This document shows positions 1 through 5,432 of a stretch of 17,295 nucleotides of DNA, one piece after another. The stretch is taken from contig JASMSZ010000058.1 in NCBI GenBank assembly GCA_041694515.1, positions 1-17,295 on the forward strand. The letters are read 5' to 3'. The DNA is from Halanaerobium sp041694515. Lineage in GTDB: Bacteria > Bacillota > Halanaerobiia > Halanaerobiales > Halanaerobiaceae. How positions within the stretch are numbered: the stretch's first letter is position 1; the number at the start of each line of letters is the position of its first letter. The notes under the pieces are model-generated. The model was not told the DNA's origin. It made no database searches and saw only the letters and a list, made by a program, of their open reading frames with translations. The position numbers and the translations under genes are program-made.

Positions 1-97
1 GGCAGGCTCCCACTAACCCCGCTTCGCTGAGATAAATACTTCTAATTACTTTCCCTGATCAAAGTCTTTAAATATTATTATTTATCTAACTCAAGTT
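1..97 (-). promoter_or_regulatory. T-box riboswitch leader, 5' part (Stem I), cut by window edge
   Basis: Read leftward, the RNA that starts near 97 contains the T-box Stem I signatures in order: CAGGGAAAGUAAUUAGAAG (about 62-44), then AGCGAAGCGGGG (about 31-20), then GUGGGAGCC (about 15-7). These resemble the AG-bulge and apical-loop portion of T-box leaders (AGAGAGC, then GGGG, then GGUGnGAgCC). T-box leaders sense uncharged tRNA and control aminoacyl-tRNA synthetase, amino-acid biosynthesis or transport genes in Firmicutes. The specifier codon, the T-box sequence proper and the terminator lie beyond base 1, so the amino acid and the regulated gene cannot be told. The promoter placed just upstream supports an independent transcription start. 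Confidence 0.85.
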
Positions 98-103
98 TTT
101 TTA

Positions 104-132
104 ATTTTACCTTATTAAATTAACTTTGTCAA
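104..132 (-). promoter_or_regulatory. Sigma-A promoter of the T-box transcript
   Basis: On the minus strand there is a consensus TTGACA (132-127), a 17-nt spacer and TAAAAT (109-104). Transcription would start near 97 and run leftward out of the window. The bases between here and the symporter stop codon (133-188) show no convincing terminator for the upstream operon, so some read-through into the T-box leader is possible. Confidence 0.85.
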
Positions 133-188
133 GCTCAGATTTCCTTTTCGCTTTTATTGTAGTACAATTTTAACTCCAGAGTGATAAT

Positions 189-1676
189 TTAGAGAATATT
201 TTTCTGATTACATTCCTGATTAATATAGCCAATAAATTCTTCGGCTTTTTTTGTTGGGGCCTGAGTAAATAAACTTACTATCAGAAAAATCGCTGCCGAA
301 ATAAGCAGTGTCCAGACTCCAGCACCATATCCTAAAGGACTCCAACCGCTGAACTGCAGATATAAGGCGACAGCTGATCCAATAATTATACTGCTCAAAG
401 AAGCTGCTGCTGTTGCTTTTTTCCAGAAAAAAGCACCGAACATCGAGGGTACTACAACCAGCAAACCAACTGAAGCTGCAACTGAGAGGGTGGCAATTAA
501 ATCAAGTTCCTGAATTGCAAAGAAAAACCCCAAAAGAGCAATAATCAAAATTGCAATTTTCGCAGTTCTAAGCTGTCTTAAATTCTGGTCCTGATCTAAA
601 TTATCCTCCATGTTTTGAAAAATATCTCTAACTACAAGTGAGGATAGAGTCAGCATTATCGAGTCAATGGTTGAGATTGCGGCAGCTGTAATTCCAATCA
701 TTGCCACCAGTGCTAAAATTGTTGGTACATATTGAGATGCCAGCAGTTCCGGTGTTGCCAGATCCGCATTAGCCAGTCCCGGAATTAAAAGGCGGGCAGA
801 AAAACCCCAGAAAACTGAAACCAGGGTATAAATAAATCCGAAAAGCAAAAAGCCTTTAATCATAGTCTTCATTGCCTTTAAATCACGGGGAATAAAAAGT
901 CGCTGACTGACCTGGGGATTGGAAATAGAAAAGAAAAACCAGGGCAGACTCAAACCCAGAAAAGTTTTAAATTTGAAAAATCCTGGTCCCGGCACAGTTA
1001 GTACATTCCCTTCCAGAGCTGTCAGTGAACCAAAGAAACTCATAAAACCACCCAGATGCTGATAAATTACATAAAATAAAATAAGAATACTGACCACAAT
1101 CATAATTAATGACTGCAGGGAATCAGTCCAGGTAACAGATTTCATACCGGCAATTAAAGCCCAGGCGATTGCCAGCACTACAGCAATTACCACCCCAAAG
1201 ACAAAGGGAATTTCGCCTCCGGAAAGTCCACTCAGCAGATAGCCAACTCCCATCAGCTGGACAGCAAGGTAGGGGATTAAAAAGATACAGGCTGAAAGTG
1301 AAGCAGCAAAAGCAATCCACTGATTCTGATAGCGATCTCCCAGCATCTCATAGGGGGAAACATAGTTATTCTTTTTACCGATCAACCAGAAGCGGGGCCC
1401 AAAAAAAGCTACCAGAGACAACCCGGATAAATAAACTAACTCAAAACCGAGTGCCCCAACTCCCCCAGAATATGTAAAGCCTGCCAGACCAATCATCATA
1501 AAGGCACTGTAGGTAGTGGCACTATAAGATAGAGCAGCTACAAAGCCACCTGTATTTCTACCGCTCAAAAAATATTCTATCACACCTTCATTCATTTTTC
1601 TTCTGGCCATTAAAGCAACTATTGATCCAAGAATTATGTATAAAACTACTGCTGTGTATAAATAAATTGTTGGCAT
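189..1676 (-). CDS. PanF-like sodium/solute symporter (SSS family), possibly a niacin importer
   Basis: A 495-residue, strongly hydrophobic protein of about 13 predicted membrane helices, the normal size and shape of the sodium:solute symporter family. Family-like stretches include SGRNTGGFVAALSYSATTYS near the N terminus (after helix 1), NPQVSQRLF in the middle, and AAISTIDSIMLTLSSLVVRD around residues 335-355, a conserved SSS segment. The closest named relative I recognise is PanF, the sodium/pantothenate symporter. It starts with ATG after a GGAGGG ribosome site and follows the small DUF997 gene by 3 bp, the same pairing as E. coli yhdT-panF. The next gene upstream is niaR and a candidate NiaR operator precedes the pair, which argues for niacin or a related NAD precursor as substrate. 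Pantothenate remains the homology-based default; the substrate is not shown by sequence alone. Confidence 0.85.
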   Translation of the reverse strand: MPTIYLYTAVVLYIILGSIVALMARRKMNEGVIEYFLSGRNTGGFVAALSYSATTYSAFMMIGLAGFTYSGGVGALGFELVYLSGLSLVAFFGPRFWLIGKKNNYVSPYEMLGDRYQNQWIAFAASLSACIFLIPYLAVQLMGVGYLLSGLSGGEIPFVFGVVIAVVLAIAWALIAGMKSVTWTDSLQSLIMIVVSILILFYVIYQHLGGFMSFFGSLTALEGNVLTVPGPGFFKFKTFLGLSLPWFFFSISNPQVSQRLFIPRDLKAMKTMIKGFLLFGFIYTLVSVFWGFSARLLIPGLANADLATPELLASQYVPTILALVAMIGITAAAISTIDSIMLTLSSLVVRDIFQNMEDNLDQDQNLRQLRTAKIAILIIALLGFFFAIQELDLIATLSVAASVGLLVVVPSMFGAFFWKKATAAASLSSIIIGSAVALYLQFSGWSPLGYGAGVWTLLISAAIFLIVSLFTQAPTKKAEEFIGYINQECNQKNIL

Positions 1677-1679
1677 TTG

Positions 1680-1877
1680 TTATTCCCTCCAGTAACCTGT
1701 AATTTTGATAGTCAAAAAGATGACGATTAAAACAAAAAGACTCCAGAACAAAAAGGCCCCTCTAAAAAGATTAATAGAACTAAGCAGAGTATAGGGAACT
1801 GCAAAAGCAGAAACCACCAGCAGCAAAATTATCAATGAATAAAATAAACGCAGCTTTTTTAATTTCTTATTTTCCAT
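1680..1877 (-). CDS. Small membrane protein, DUF997/YhdT family
   Basis: A 65-residue protein with a lysine-rich start and two hydrophobic helices (about residues 10-32 and 40-58), ending GYWRE. This is the size, topology and position of the YhdT/DUF997 proteins that travel with PanF-type symporters; they are thought to be small partner subunits, but their role is not established. ATG start with GGAGG 9 nt upstream. It lies 3 bp before the symporter gene, so the two are almost certainly co-transcribed and perhaps translationally coupled. Confidence 0.8.
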   Translation of the reverse strand: MENKKLKKLRLFYSLIILLLVVSAFAVPYTLLSSINLFRGAFLFWSLFVLIVIFLTIKITGYWRE

Positions 1878-1916
1878 AATTTGATACCTCCCAATTTTTA
1901 CAATAAAACTTTACAC

Positions 1917-1928
1917 CTGTCTTTACAG
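1917..1928. promoter_or_regulatory. Candidate NiaR operator before the DUF997-symporter pair
   Basis: CTGTCTTTACAG is an inverted repeat (CTGT, 4 nt, ACAG). Its 12-base offset form TGTCTTTACAGC (1918-1929) occurs again, in inverse orientation, exactly over the -35 box of niaR at 2521-2532. The site lies 39 bp upstream of the DUF997 start, where a repressor of that pair would bind. Assignment to NiaR is inference from the shared motif and the neighbouring regulator gene. No clear -35/-10 pair could be fixed in this gap. Confidence 0.5.
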
Positions 1929-1944
1929 CAGAACCAAAAATATA

Positions 1945-2475
1945 TTATTCTTCCAGCAAATAACCTTTTTCATTTAATTCTTTTTTGATTTTTTGTAAAA
2001 CCTGTTCATTAACAGCTTCAATTGTGTGCAGATGAACTCCATCAGTTAATTTTGAAAGCAGAGCTGCCTCATTCTGATGATAGTTATTGACAAAGTTTTC
2101 TACATCCTCAACACTGCTGATCATCAGATTACCACAGAGTTCACCATATATTGGATGCTCAACCTTGACATCAATAATTCGACCACCGTAATTAACTACG
2201 GTTAAGAGCTCATCCCTAAGTTCGTCCTGATCATCATGACTGCAGGCAATAGAAGCTTTAACCGTTGGCATCCCTAGATTTTCTTCATAAAAATAACCCT
2301 GGGAAGTAGCAACAATTTTTTCTCCCTGTGCCCGCAGAAGAGCAATATCCTGTACAATAACCTGACGACTGACACCAAATTCTTCGGCCAGCTGAGAACC
2401 GATTAAAGCCTGCTGTGATTTTTTTAGCCGCTGCAGCAGCTTCTTTCTTCTTGCTTTAGTCTTAATTTTAATCAC
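1945..2475 (-). CDS. niaR: Niacin-responsive transcriptional repressor NiaR (3H domain)
   Basis: A 176-residue protein with an N-terminal winged-helix HTH_11 domain (about residues 8-60; SGSQLAEEFGVSRQVIVQDI-like recognition region 26-44) and a C-terminal 3H domain. The histidines that name the domain are visible: His80 (ACSHDD), His107 (EHPIYGEL) and His148/His150 (DGVHLHTIE). In the Thermotoga homologue the equivalent residues plus a Glu bind metal. NiaR proteins repress niacin uptake and NAD synthesis genes when niacin is plentiful. The start used is GTG at 2475; its only ribosome site is a GGGG directly against it, so the exact start is uncertain, but the N terminus matches family length. 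The following genes are a DUF997 protein and an SSS symporter, 67 bp downstream. Confidence 0.92.
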   Translation of the reverse strand: MIKIKTKARRKKLLQRLKKSQQALIGSQLAEEFGVSRQVIVQDIALLRAQGEKIVATSQGYFYEENLGMPTVKASIACSHDDQDELRDELLTVVNYGGRIIDVKVEHPIYGELCGNLMISSVEDVENFVNNYHQNEAALLSKLTDGVHLHTIEAVNEQVLQKIKKELNEKGYLLEE

Positions 2476-2499
2476 CCCAAATTTATTTGCTTGCTTTCT

Positions 2500-2532
2500 A
2501 TTTTATCATCTGTATTGTCAGCTGTAAAGACA
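2500..2532 (-). promoter_or_regulatory. niaR promoter with overlapping candidate NiaR operator
   Basis: Minus-strand TTTACA (2528-2523), 17-nt spacer, TAAAAT (2505-2500). The repeated motif TGTCTTTACAGC (2532-2521) covers the -35 box, the classic arrangement for autorepression. The same 12-mer precedes the downstream transporter genes at 1918-1929. Confidence 0.65.
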
Positions 2533-2655
2533 TAATTGTATTTTTTATTACTCCGAACTTTAATTATGAAGTTTACTTTTTTAAAAAGGAATTCGATAGG
2601 ATTTAGAAAATTTGATAATTAGAGATTGAAAAAATAGCTTAAGGAAGATGATTTA

Positions 2656-2784
2656 ATGTCTATAGTAAAATATTCGGTTAAAGCTAAAAGTGAAAACCCT
2701 ACTAAATCTGTTGTAGAAACTCCTGGCGGTTTTGAAATGATTGTTGATGAACCAGAAAAACAAGGAGGTATAAAGCAAACTTAA
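2656..2784 (+). pseudogene. Truncated OsmC-family gene (N-terminal remnant)
   Basis: A 42-codon reading frame with an AAGGAAG ribosome site 8 nt before its ATG, on the opposite strand to its neighbours. The encoded start MSIVKYSVKAKSENPTKSVV and the later GFEMIVDEPEKQGG look like the N terminus of OsmC/YhfA-type peroxide-reductase proteins, which normally continue with a G-x-N-P-x-E helix and two catalytic cysteines to about 140 residues. Here the frame ends in IKQT-stop just after the GG, and a terminator follows directly. Both catalytic cysteines are therefore missing. The simplest reading is an internal deletion that joined the 5' end to the last few codons and the terminator. It could alternatively be an expressed small peptide. 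Family assignment is from memory of the motif, not a search. Confidence 0.55.
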
Positions 2785-2821
2785 AAAAGCTCCCTGCTGA
2801 ATTTTTCGACAGGGAGCTTTT
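2785..2821. terminator. Bidirectional rho-independent terminator
   Basis: Perfect 12-bp stem AAAAGCTCCCTG / CAGGGAGCTTTT with a 13-nt loop. Read on either strand the stem ends in a run of T, so it can end the osmC remnant transcript from the left and the secreted-protein gene (2831-3256) from the right. Confidence 0.9.
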
Positions 2822-2830
2822 AAATCTATC

Positions 2831-3256
2831 TTATTTTTCATTTTCAGGCTTAATTAAAAGTCTTCCGCCACCAACATAACTTTTATTTGAGAAAACAACT
2901 CTTACCTGATAGGGGAACTTTTCCCCACTCATAGGATCCTGATAGCCTTTTTTCATAATAATAACCTGAAACTGAATAACATCGTTTTCAACATAGTAAA
3001 TCTTATCTTCGCCAGCCGGTCCCAGCCAGAGGTCATCTACAGGAGCTTTAATCTCCAATTTGCCGGTATCATTAACAAATTTAATCTTTTCATCATCTCT
3101 AATTTCAACCAGCCATTCCGGGTTATTTCCGACAGCCCTAAATTGTACTCCTTCTTCCTGAGCCTTTTTCCAGACATCAACTTCTTGAGCATTAACTGCG
3201 GTAATAGAAAGCATTAAAACTAAAATAATCGTCACCAGCACTACGAATTTTTTCAA
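2831..3256 (-). CDS. Secreted protein of the COG3650-like type, cysteine-free variant
   Basis: A 141-residue protein with a clear signal peptide: KK at the start, a hydrophobic core, then AVNA-QE, predicted cut after residue 23. The mature part is about 118 residues, beta-rich by appearance. It carries FRAVGNNPEW (39-48), GYQDPMSGEKFP (104-115) and YVGGGR (127-132). These match the pattern I know from a family of small envelope proteins (FRA-G-EP-W near the start, C-x-D-x-MSG-x2-FP and Y-x-GCGR later), except that the two cysteines are replaced by Tyr105 and Gly130. Function of the family is unknown. TTG start, with a GGGGGAGA ribosome site. It lies 14 bp after the methyltransferase gene, so the two likely share a transcript, and a bidirectional terminator follows. 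Confidence 0.65.
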   Translation of the reverse strand: MKKFVVLVTIILVLMLSITAVNAQEVDVWKKAQEEGVQFRAVGNNPEWLVEIRDDEKIKFVNDTGKLEIKAPVDDLWLGPAGEDKIYYVENDVIQFQVIIMKKGYQDPMSGEKFPYQVRVVFSNKSYVGGGRLLIKPENEK

Positions 3257-3270
3257 AAATCTCTCCCCCT

Positions 3271-3906
3271 CTAAGCTTTGAATAAAATATATTTTTCTTG
3301 ATCAGTATAAATTATTTCTAACTCAAAATCTGAAGCTACTTTATTAAATGTTTTTTGGTTATAAAAAACAATATGGGTTGGATCCCACTTATACCACCAG
3401 TCTTCAAACTCCTCCGGCCCGGGATGAAAAGAAGTCATTACTGCCAGATAGGCATCCTCTTTTAAATGAGAAGTTAACAGCTCCATTTCTTTAATTGGAT
3501 CTGAAAAGTGTTCAAAAACCTCTGTTGAAGTAATCAAATCATATTTTTTATCTAAAAAAACTTTCTCCGGGAAAAAATAGGGATCATAACGATCTACTTC
3601 AAGCTCTTTAGCTTCCAGAAGATCAGCCAGAACCGGGCCAGGTCCACAGCCAAATTCTAAAACATCATTTATTTCCTCCAAATTTAGATGAGGCTCAATT
3701 AACTCCTCAATAAAATCCTCAAACATCTGAACATAGCCCTCATTCTGATGATTATTATCATGGTCTTCATATCTCTCTTTTTCCTCATCCTGAGCAGCTA
3801 TTTCTGTCGGATCAATAAAAATAACTTCACAATCCTGACAGTGATAATATCTATTTTGAATCTCAAGTAATTCTAAATTACTGCTGCCGCAAATTATACA
3901 GTCCAA
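3271..3906 (-). CDS. Class I SAM-dependent methyltransferase with N-terminal zinc ribbon
   Basis: A 211-residue protein. Residues 3-26 hold a CxxC...CxxC zinc ribbon (Cys3, Cys6, Cys23, Cys26). A Rossmann methyltransferase follows: motif I VLEFGCGPG at 82-90, an acidic motif II near Asp105/Asp108, EVFEH at 129-133, and a WWYKWDPTHIVFY segment at 170-182. This layout is typical of Methyltransf_11/23-like enzymes with a rubredoxin-like knuckle; the substrate cannot be deduced. TTG start, with AAGGAG 10 nt upstream. A promoter lies at 4012-4041. It is the first gene of a two-gene unit with the secreted protein. The middle is very acidic (residues 39-80), and the ribbon and catalytic core are both intact. 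Confidence 0.8.
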   Translation of the reverse strand: MDCIICGSSNLELLEIQNRYYHCQDCEVIFIDPTEIAAQDEEKERYEDHDNNHQNEGYVQMFEDFIEELIEPHLNLEEINDVLEFGCGPGPVLADLLEAKELEVDRYDPYFFPEKVFLDKKYDLITSTEVFEHFSDPIKEMELLTSHLKEDAYLAVMTSFHPGPEEFEDWWYKWDPTHIVFYNQKTFNKVASDFELEIIYTDQEKYILFKA

Positions 3907-3961
3907 AACTTACACTCTCCTTAAATCCCATTAGTATTCCAAAAACTTATTTAAACAAAAT

Positions 3962-3980
3962 TACTTTTAATCTAAAAGTA
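3962..3980. repeat. Short AT-rich inverted repeat in the methyltransferase 5' UTR
   Basis: TACTTTTA, 3 nt, TAAAAGTA: a perfect 8-bp inverted repeat located between the methyltransferase promoter and its start. Too AT-rich to be a terminator; it could be an operator or chance. Confidence 0.35.
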
Positions 3981-4011
3981 CTGCTAAAAATATAATAACA
4001 TTCTATGTTTT

Positions 4012-4041
4012 ATTATATTACATCAGGACTTACTTTGTAAA
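4012..4041 (-). promoter_or_regulatory. Promoter of the methyltransferase operon
   Basis: Minus-strand TTTACA (4041-4036), 18-nt spacer, TATAAT (4017-4012). A transcript would have a leader of about 100 nt before the TTG start at 3906. It is back to back with the rpsD promoter in the same 287-bp gap. Confidence 0.65.
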
Positions 4042-4129
4042 TTGTTTTGCCAAAATTTTATTTAAAATTTAAAATAATTGACTTAATCTAGAAATTGTTA
4101 AATAAGAACTATAACTTTCCCCTTAAACT

Positions 4130-4138
4130 TGATATAAT
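4130..4138 (+). promoter_or_regulatory. Extended -10 promoter of rpsD
   Basis: TGA followed by a perfect TATAAT (4133-4138), i.e. the TGnTATAAT extended -10 element. No good -35 box lies 16-18 nt upstream, which fits an extended -10 promoter. Transcription would start near 4145, giving a leader of about 50 nt. Confidence 0.65.
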
Positions 4139-4146
4139 AACTATGG

Positions 4147-4175
4147 ATTAATAACCGCGGCTAATAGTTATTAAT
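4147..4175 (+). promoter_or_regulatory. Leader hairpin before rpsD
   Basis: ATTAATAAC and GTTATTAAT form a perfect 9-bp stem around an 11-nt loop (CGCGGCTAATA). It starts within a few bases of the predicted transcription start and ends 3 nt before the AGGAGG ribosome site (4179-4184). S4 autoregulates its own mRNA in several bacteria, so this may be the control site, but the hairpin is AT-rich and the link is inference. Confidence 0.45.
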
Positions 4176-4193
4176 AATAGGAGGAAATTAAAA

Positions 4194-4790
4194 TTGGCCA
4201 GAAAACGAGGTCCAAGATTTAAAGAATCAAGAAGATTGGGTGTTAATATTTATGGACATCCAAAGGCAATGAAAAGAGCAGATGGAACATTTAATCGAGC
4301 AAATAAAAAATTATCAAATTACGGTCAGCAGCTCCTGGAAAAACAGCGTTTGCGTGCATATTATGGTTTGATGGAGAAAAAATTTAGTAATTATGTGAAA
4401 AAAGCTGCCAAAGAAGGCGGTGTGACCGGTGAAAATTTGATTAAAATACTGGAAAAGAGACTTGATAATCTTGTTTATCGAGCAGGTTTTGCCCGGTCTA
4501 TCAGACAGGCGAGGCAGATGGTTGTCCACGGACATATTTTAGTCAATGGAACAAAAATAGATATTCCATCCTATCAGGTTAATATTGGTCATCAGATTAC
4601 TTTGAGAGATAAATATAGAAAAAACAATTTGTTTCGCGAAAACTTTTTGGATAGACATCTGAGTCAGATCAGCTATCTGGAAAGAGATTATGATAATTTT
4701 GAGGTGAAGTTAAGTTCAGAAATAGAAATAGATGAAATTCCAATCGAGATTAATGATCAGCTGGTAATAGAGTTCTATTCCAGGAAATAA
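4194..4790 (+). CDS. rpsD: 30S ribosomal protein S4, cysteine-free stand-alone form
   Basis: A 198-residue S4, near the usual 200. It nucleates 16S rRNA folding in the 30S subunit. Visible parts are the N-terminal arm (GPRFKESRRLGVNIYGHPKA), KKLSNYGQQLLEKQRLRAYYG around residues 38-58, and the S4 RNA-binding domain (about 90-155) with RLDNLVYRAGFARSIRQARQ and VVHGHILVNG. It lacks the four-cysteine zinc knuckle found in many S4 proteins, and its loop after residue 20 is shorter than the PGQHG-type form. This resembles the second, alternative S4 copies of some clostridia. TTG start, chosen because AGGAGG sits 9 nt before it. It is monocistronic, with its own promoter, leader hairpin and terminator, and is divergent from the methyltransferase and convergent with rlmH. 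Confidence 0.95.
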   Translation: MARKRGPRFKESRRLGVNIYGHPKAMKRADGTFNRANKKLSNYGQQLLEKQRLRAYYGLMEKKFSNYVKKAAKEGGVTGENLIKILEKRLDNLVYRAGFARSIRQARQMVVHGHILVNGTKIDIPSYQVNIGHQITLRDKYRKNNLFRENFLDRHLSQISYLERDYDNFEVKLSSEIEIDEIPIEINDQLVIEFYSRK

Positions 4791-4811
4791 AACTGAAAAT
4801 TTTAGACTTAA

Positions 4812-4851
4812 AAAATGCCAGAAGTCGGTTTGAACCGGTCTCTGGCATTTT
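4812..4851 (+). terminator. rpsD terminator
   Basis: AAAATGCCAGA pairs with TCTGGCATTTT, and an inner CGGTT/AACCG stem closes a 2-nt loop with G-T pairs between. The hairpin lies 22 bp after the rpsD stop and is flanked by A and T runs, so it may also work for rlmH transcripts coming from the right. Confidence 0.85.
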
Positions 4852-4872
4852 AGTTTAAAATTATTCTATTCT

Positions 4873-4904
4873 TTTATTCACTTGTACCTTTATTCACTTG
4901 TACC
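4873..4904. repeat. Exact 16-bp tandem repeat
   Basis: TTTATTCACTTGTACC occurs twice with no gap (4873-4888 and 4889-4904). The second copy runs into the left edge of the 36-bp palindrome that follows, sharing its GTACC. Confidence 0.9.
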
Positions 4905-4935
4905 AGGTACAAAAAGGCCTTTTTGTACCTGGTAC
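4900..4935. repeat. Perfect 36-bp palindrome
   Basis: The left arm GTACCAGGTACAAAAAGG is followed without a spacer by its exact reverse complement. Each arm end contains a smaller palindrome (GTACCAGGTAC / GTACCTGGTAC). It sits between convergent rpsD and rlmH. It could act as an extra terminator or as a dispersed REP-like element; copy number elsewhere in the genome would decide. Confidence 0.9.
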
Positions 4936-4950
4936 CTATATATATTTTTT

Positions 4951-5430
4951 TTATAAATGATAGGGCTCATTATTATTAATTTTAAAGGCACGATAAATCT
5001 GCTCCAGCAAAATTAAGCGAATCATCTGGTGGGTAAAGGTCAGATGGGAAAGCGAAAACCTGTAATCGGCCTGCTGGAGTACAAAATCACTTAAGCCGGT
5101 TGCTCCTCCAATTACAAAACTAAAAGAACTGCAGCCCCGAACCTGCAGATTATGCAGTGATTTTGCAAAACCGGTAGAAGTCATCGGTTTCCCCTTTACA
5201 TCAAGAGCGAAAACATAACTTCTCTCCGGTATATTTTTGATTATTCTCTCACCTTCCAGGGCCTGCAGAGCTTTAACATCTTTGAGCGAGGAATTTTTGG
5301 GAACAGTTTCGTCTTTAATTTCGATAATATTTAAATTGCAGTAGCGGCTTAAGCGTTTTTTAAATTCTGCAATTCCCGGCTCTAAAAATGAAGATTTTAA
5401 ACTGCCGACAGTAATAATATTAATTTCCAT
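4951..5430 (-). CDS. rlmH: 23S rRNA (pseudouridine1915-N3)-methyltransferase RlmH
   Basis: A 159-residue SPOUT methyltransferase, the normal length of the family (about 155-160). It methylates pseudouridine 1915 in helix 69 of 23S rRNA. The SAM-binding trefoil knot is seen in FVIGGATGLS (105-114), and the diagnostic C-terminal stretch is RAFKINNNEPYHL at the very end. The serine usual after GG is Ala here, a mild change. ATG start at 5430, only 2 bp after the yycJ stop. It is the last gene of the long leftward cluster; the palindrome and the rpsD terminator lie just beyond it. In Bacillus too, rlmH lies close to yycJ/walJ. Confidence 0.95.
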   Translation of the reverse strand: MEINIITVGSLKSSFLEPGIAEFKKRLSRYCNLNIIEIKDETVPKNSSLKDVKALQALEGERIIKNIPERSYVFALDVKGKPMTSTGFAKSLHNLQVRGCSSFSFVIGGATGLSDFVLQQADYRFSLSHLTFTHQMIRLILLEQIYRAFKINNNEPYHL

Positions 5431-5432
5431 AA

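Noticed and set aside
2653..2841. Minus-strand frame overlapping the osmC remnant and terminator
   Set aside because: It runs through the terminator hairpin and has no ribosome site; the plus-strand frame has both a ribosome site and OsmC-like sequence.
4094..4115. Rex operator upstream of rpsD (TTGTTAA half-site)
   Set aside because: Only one half-site matches; the second half does not fit the TTGTTAA-N4-TTAACAA pattern. A similar half-site at the guaB -10 also lacks its partner.
4873..4935. CRISPR array
   Set aside because: The two 16-bp repeats are directly adjacent with no spacers and no cas genes are nearby.
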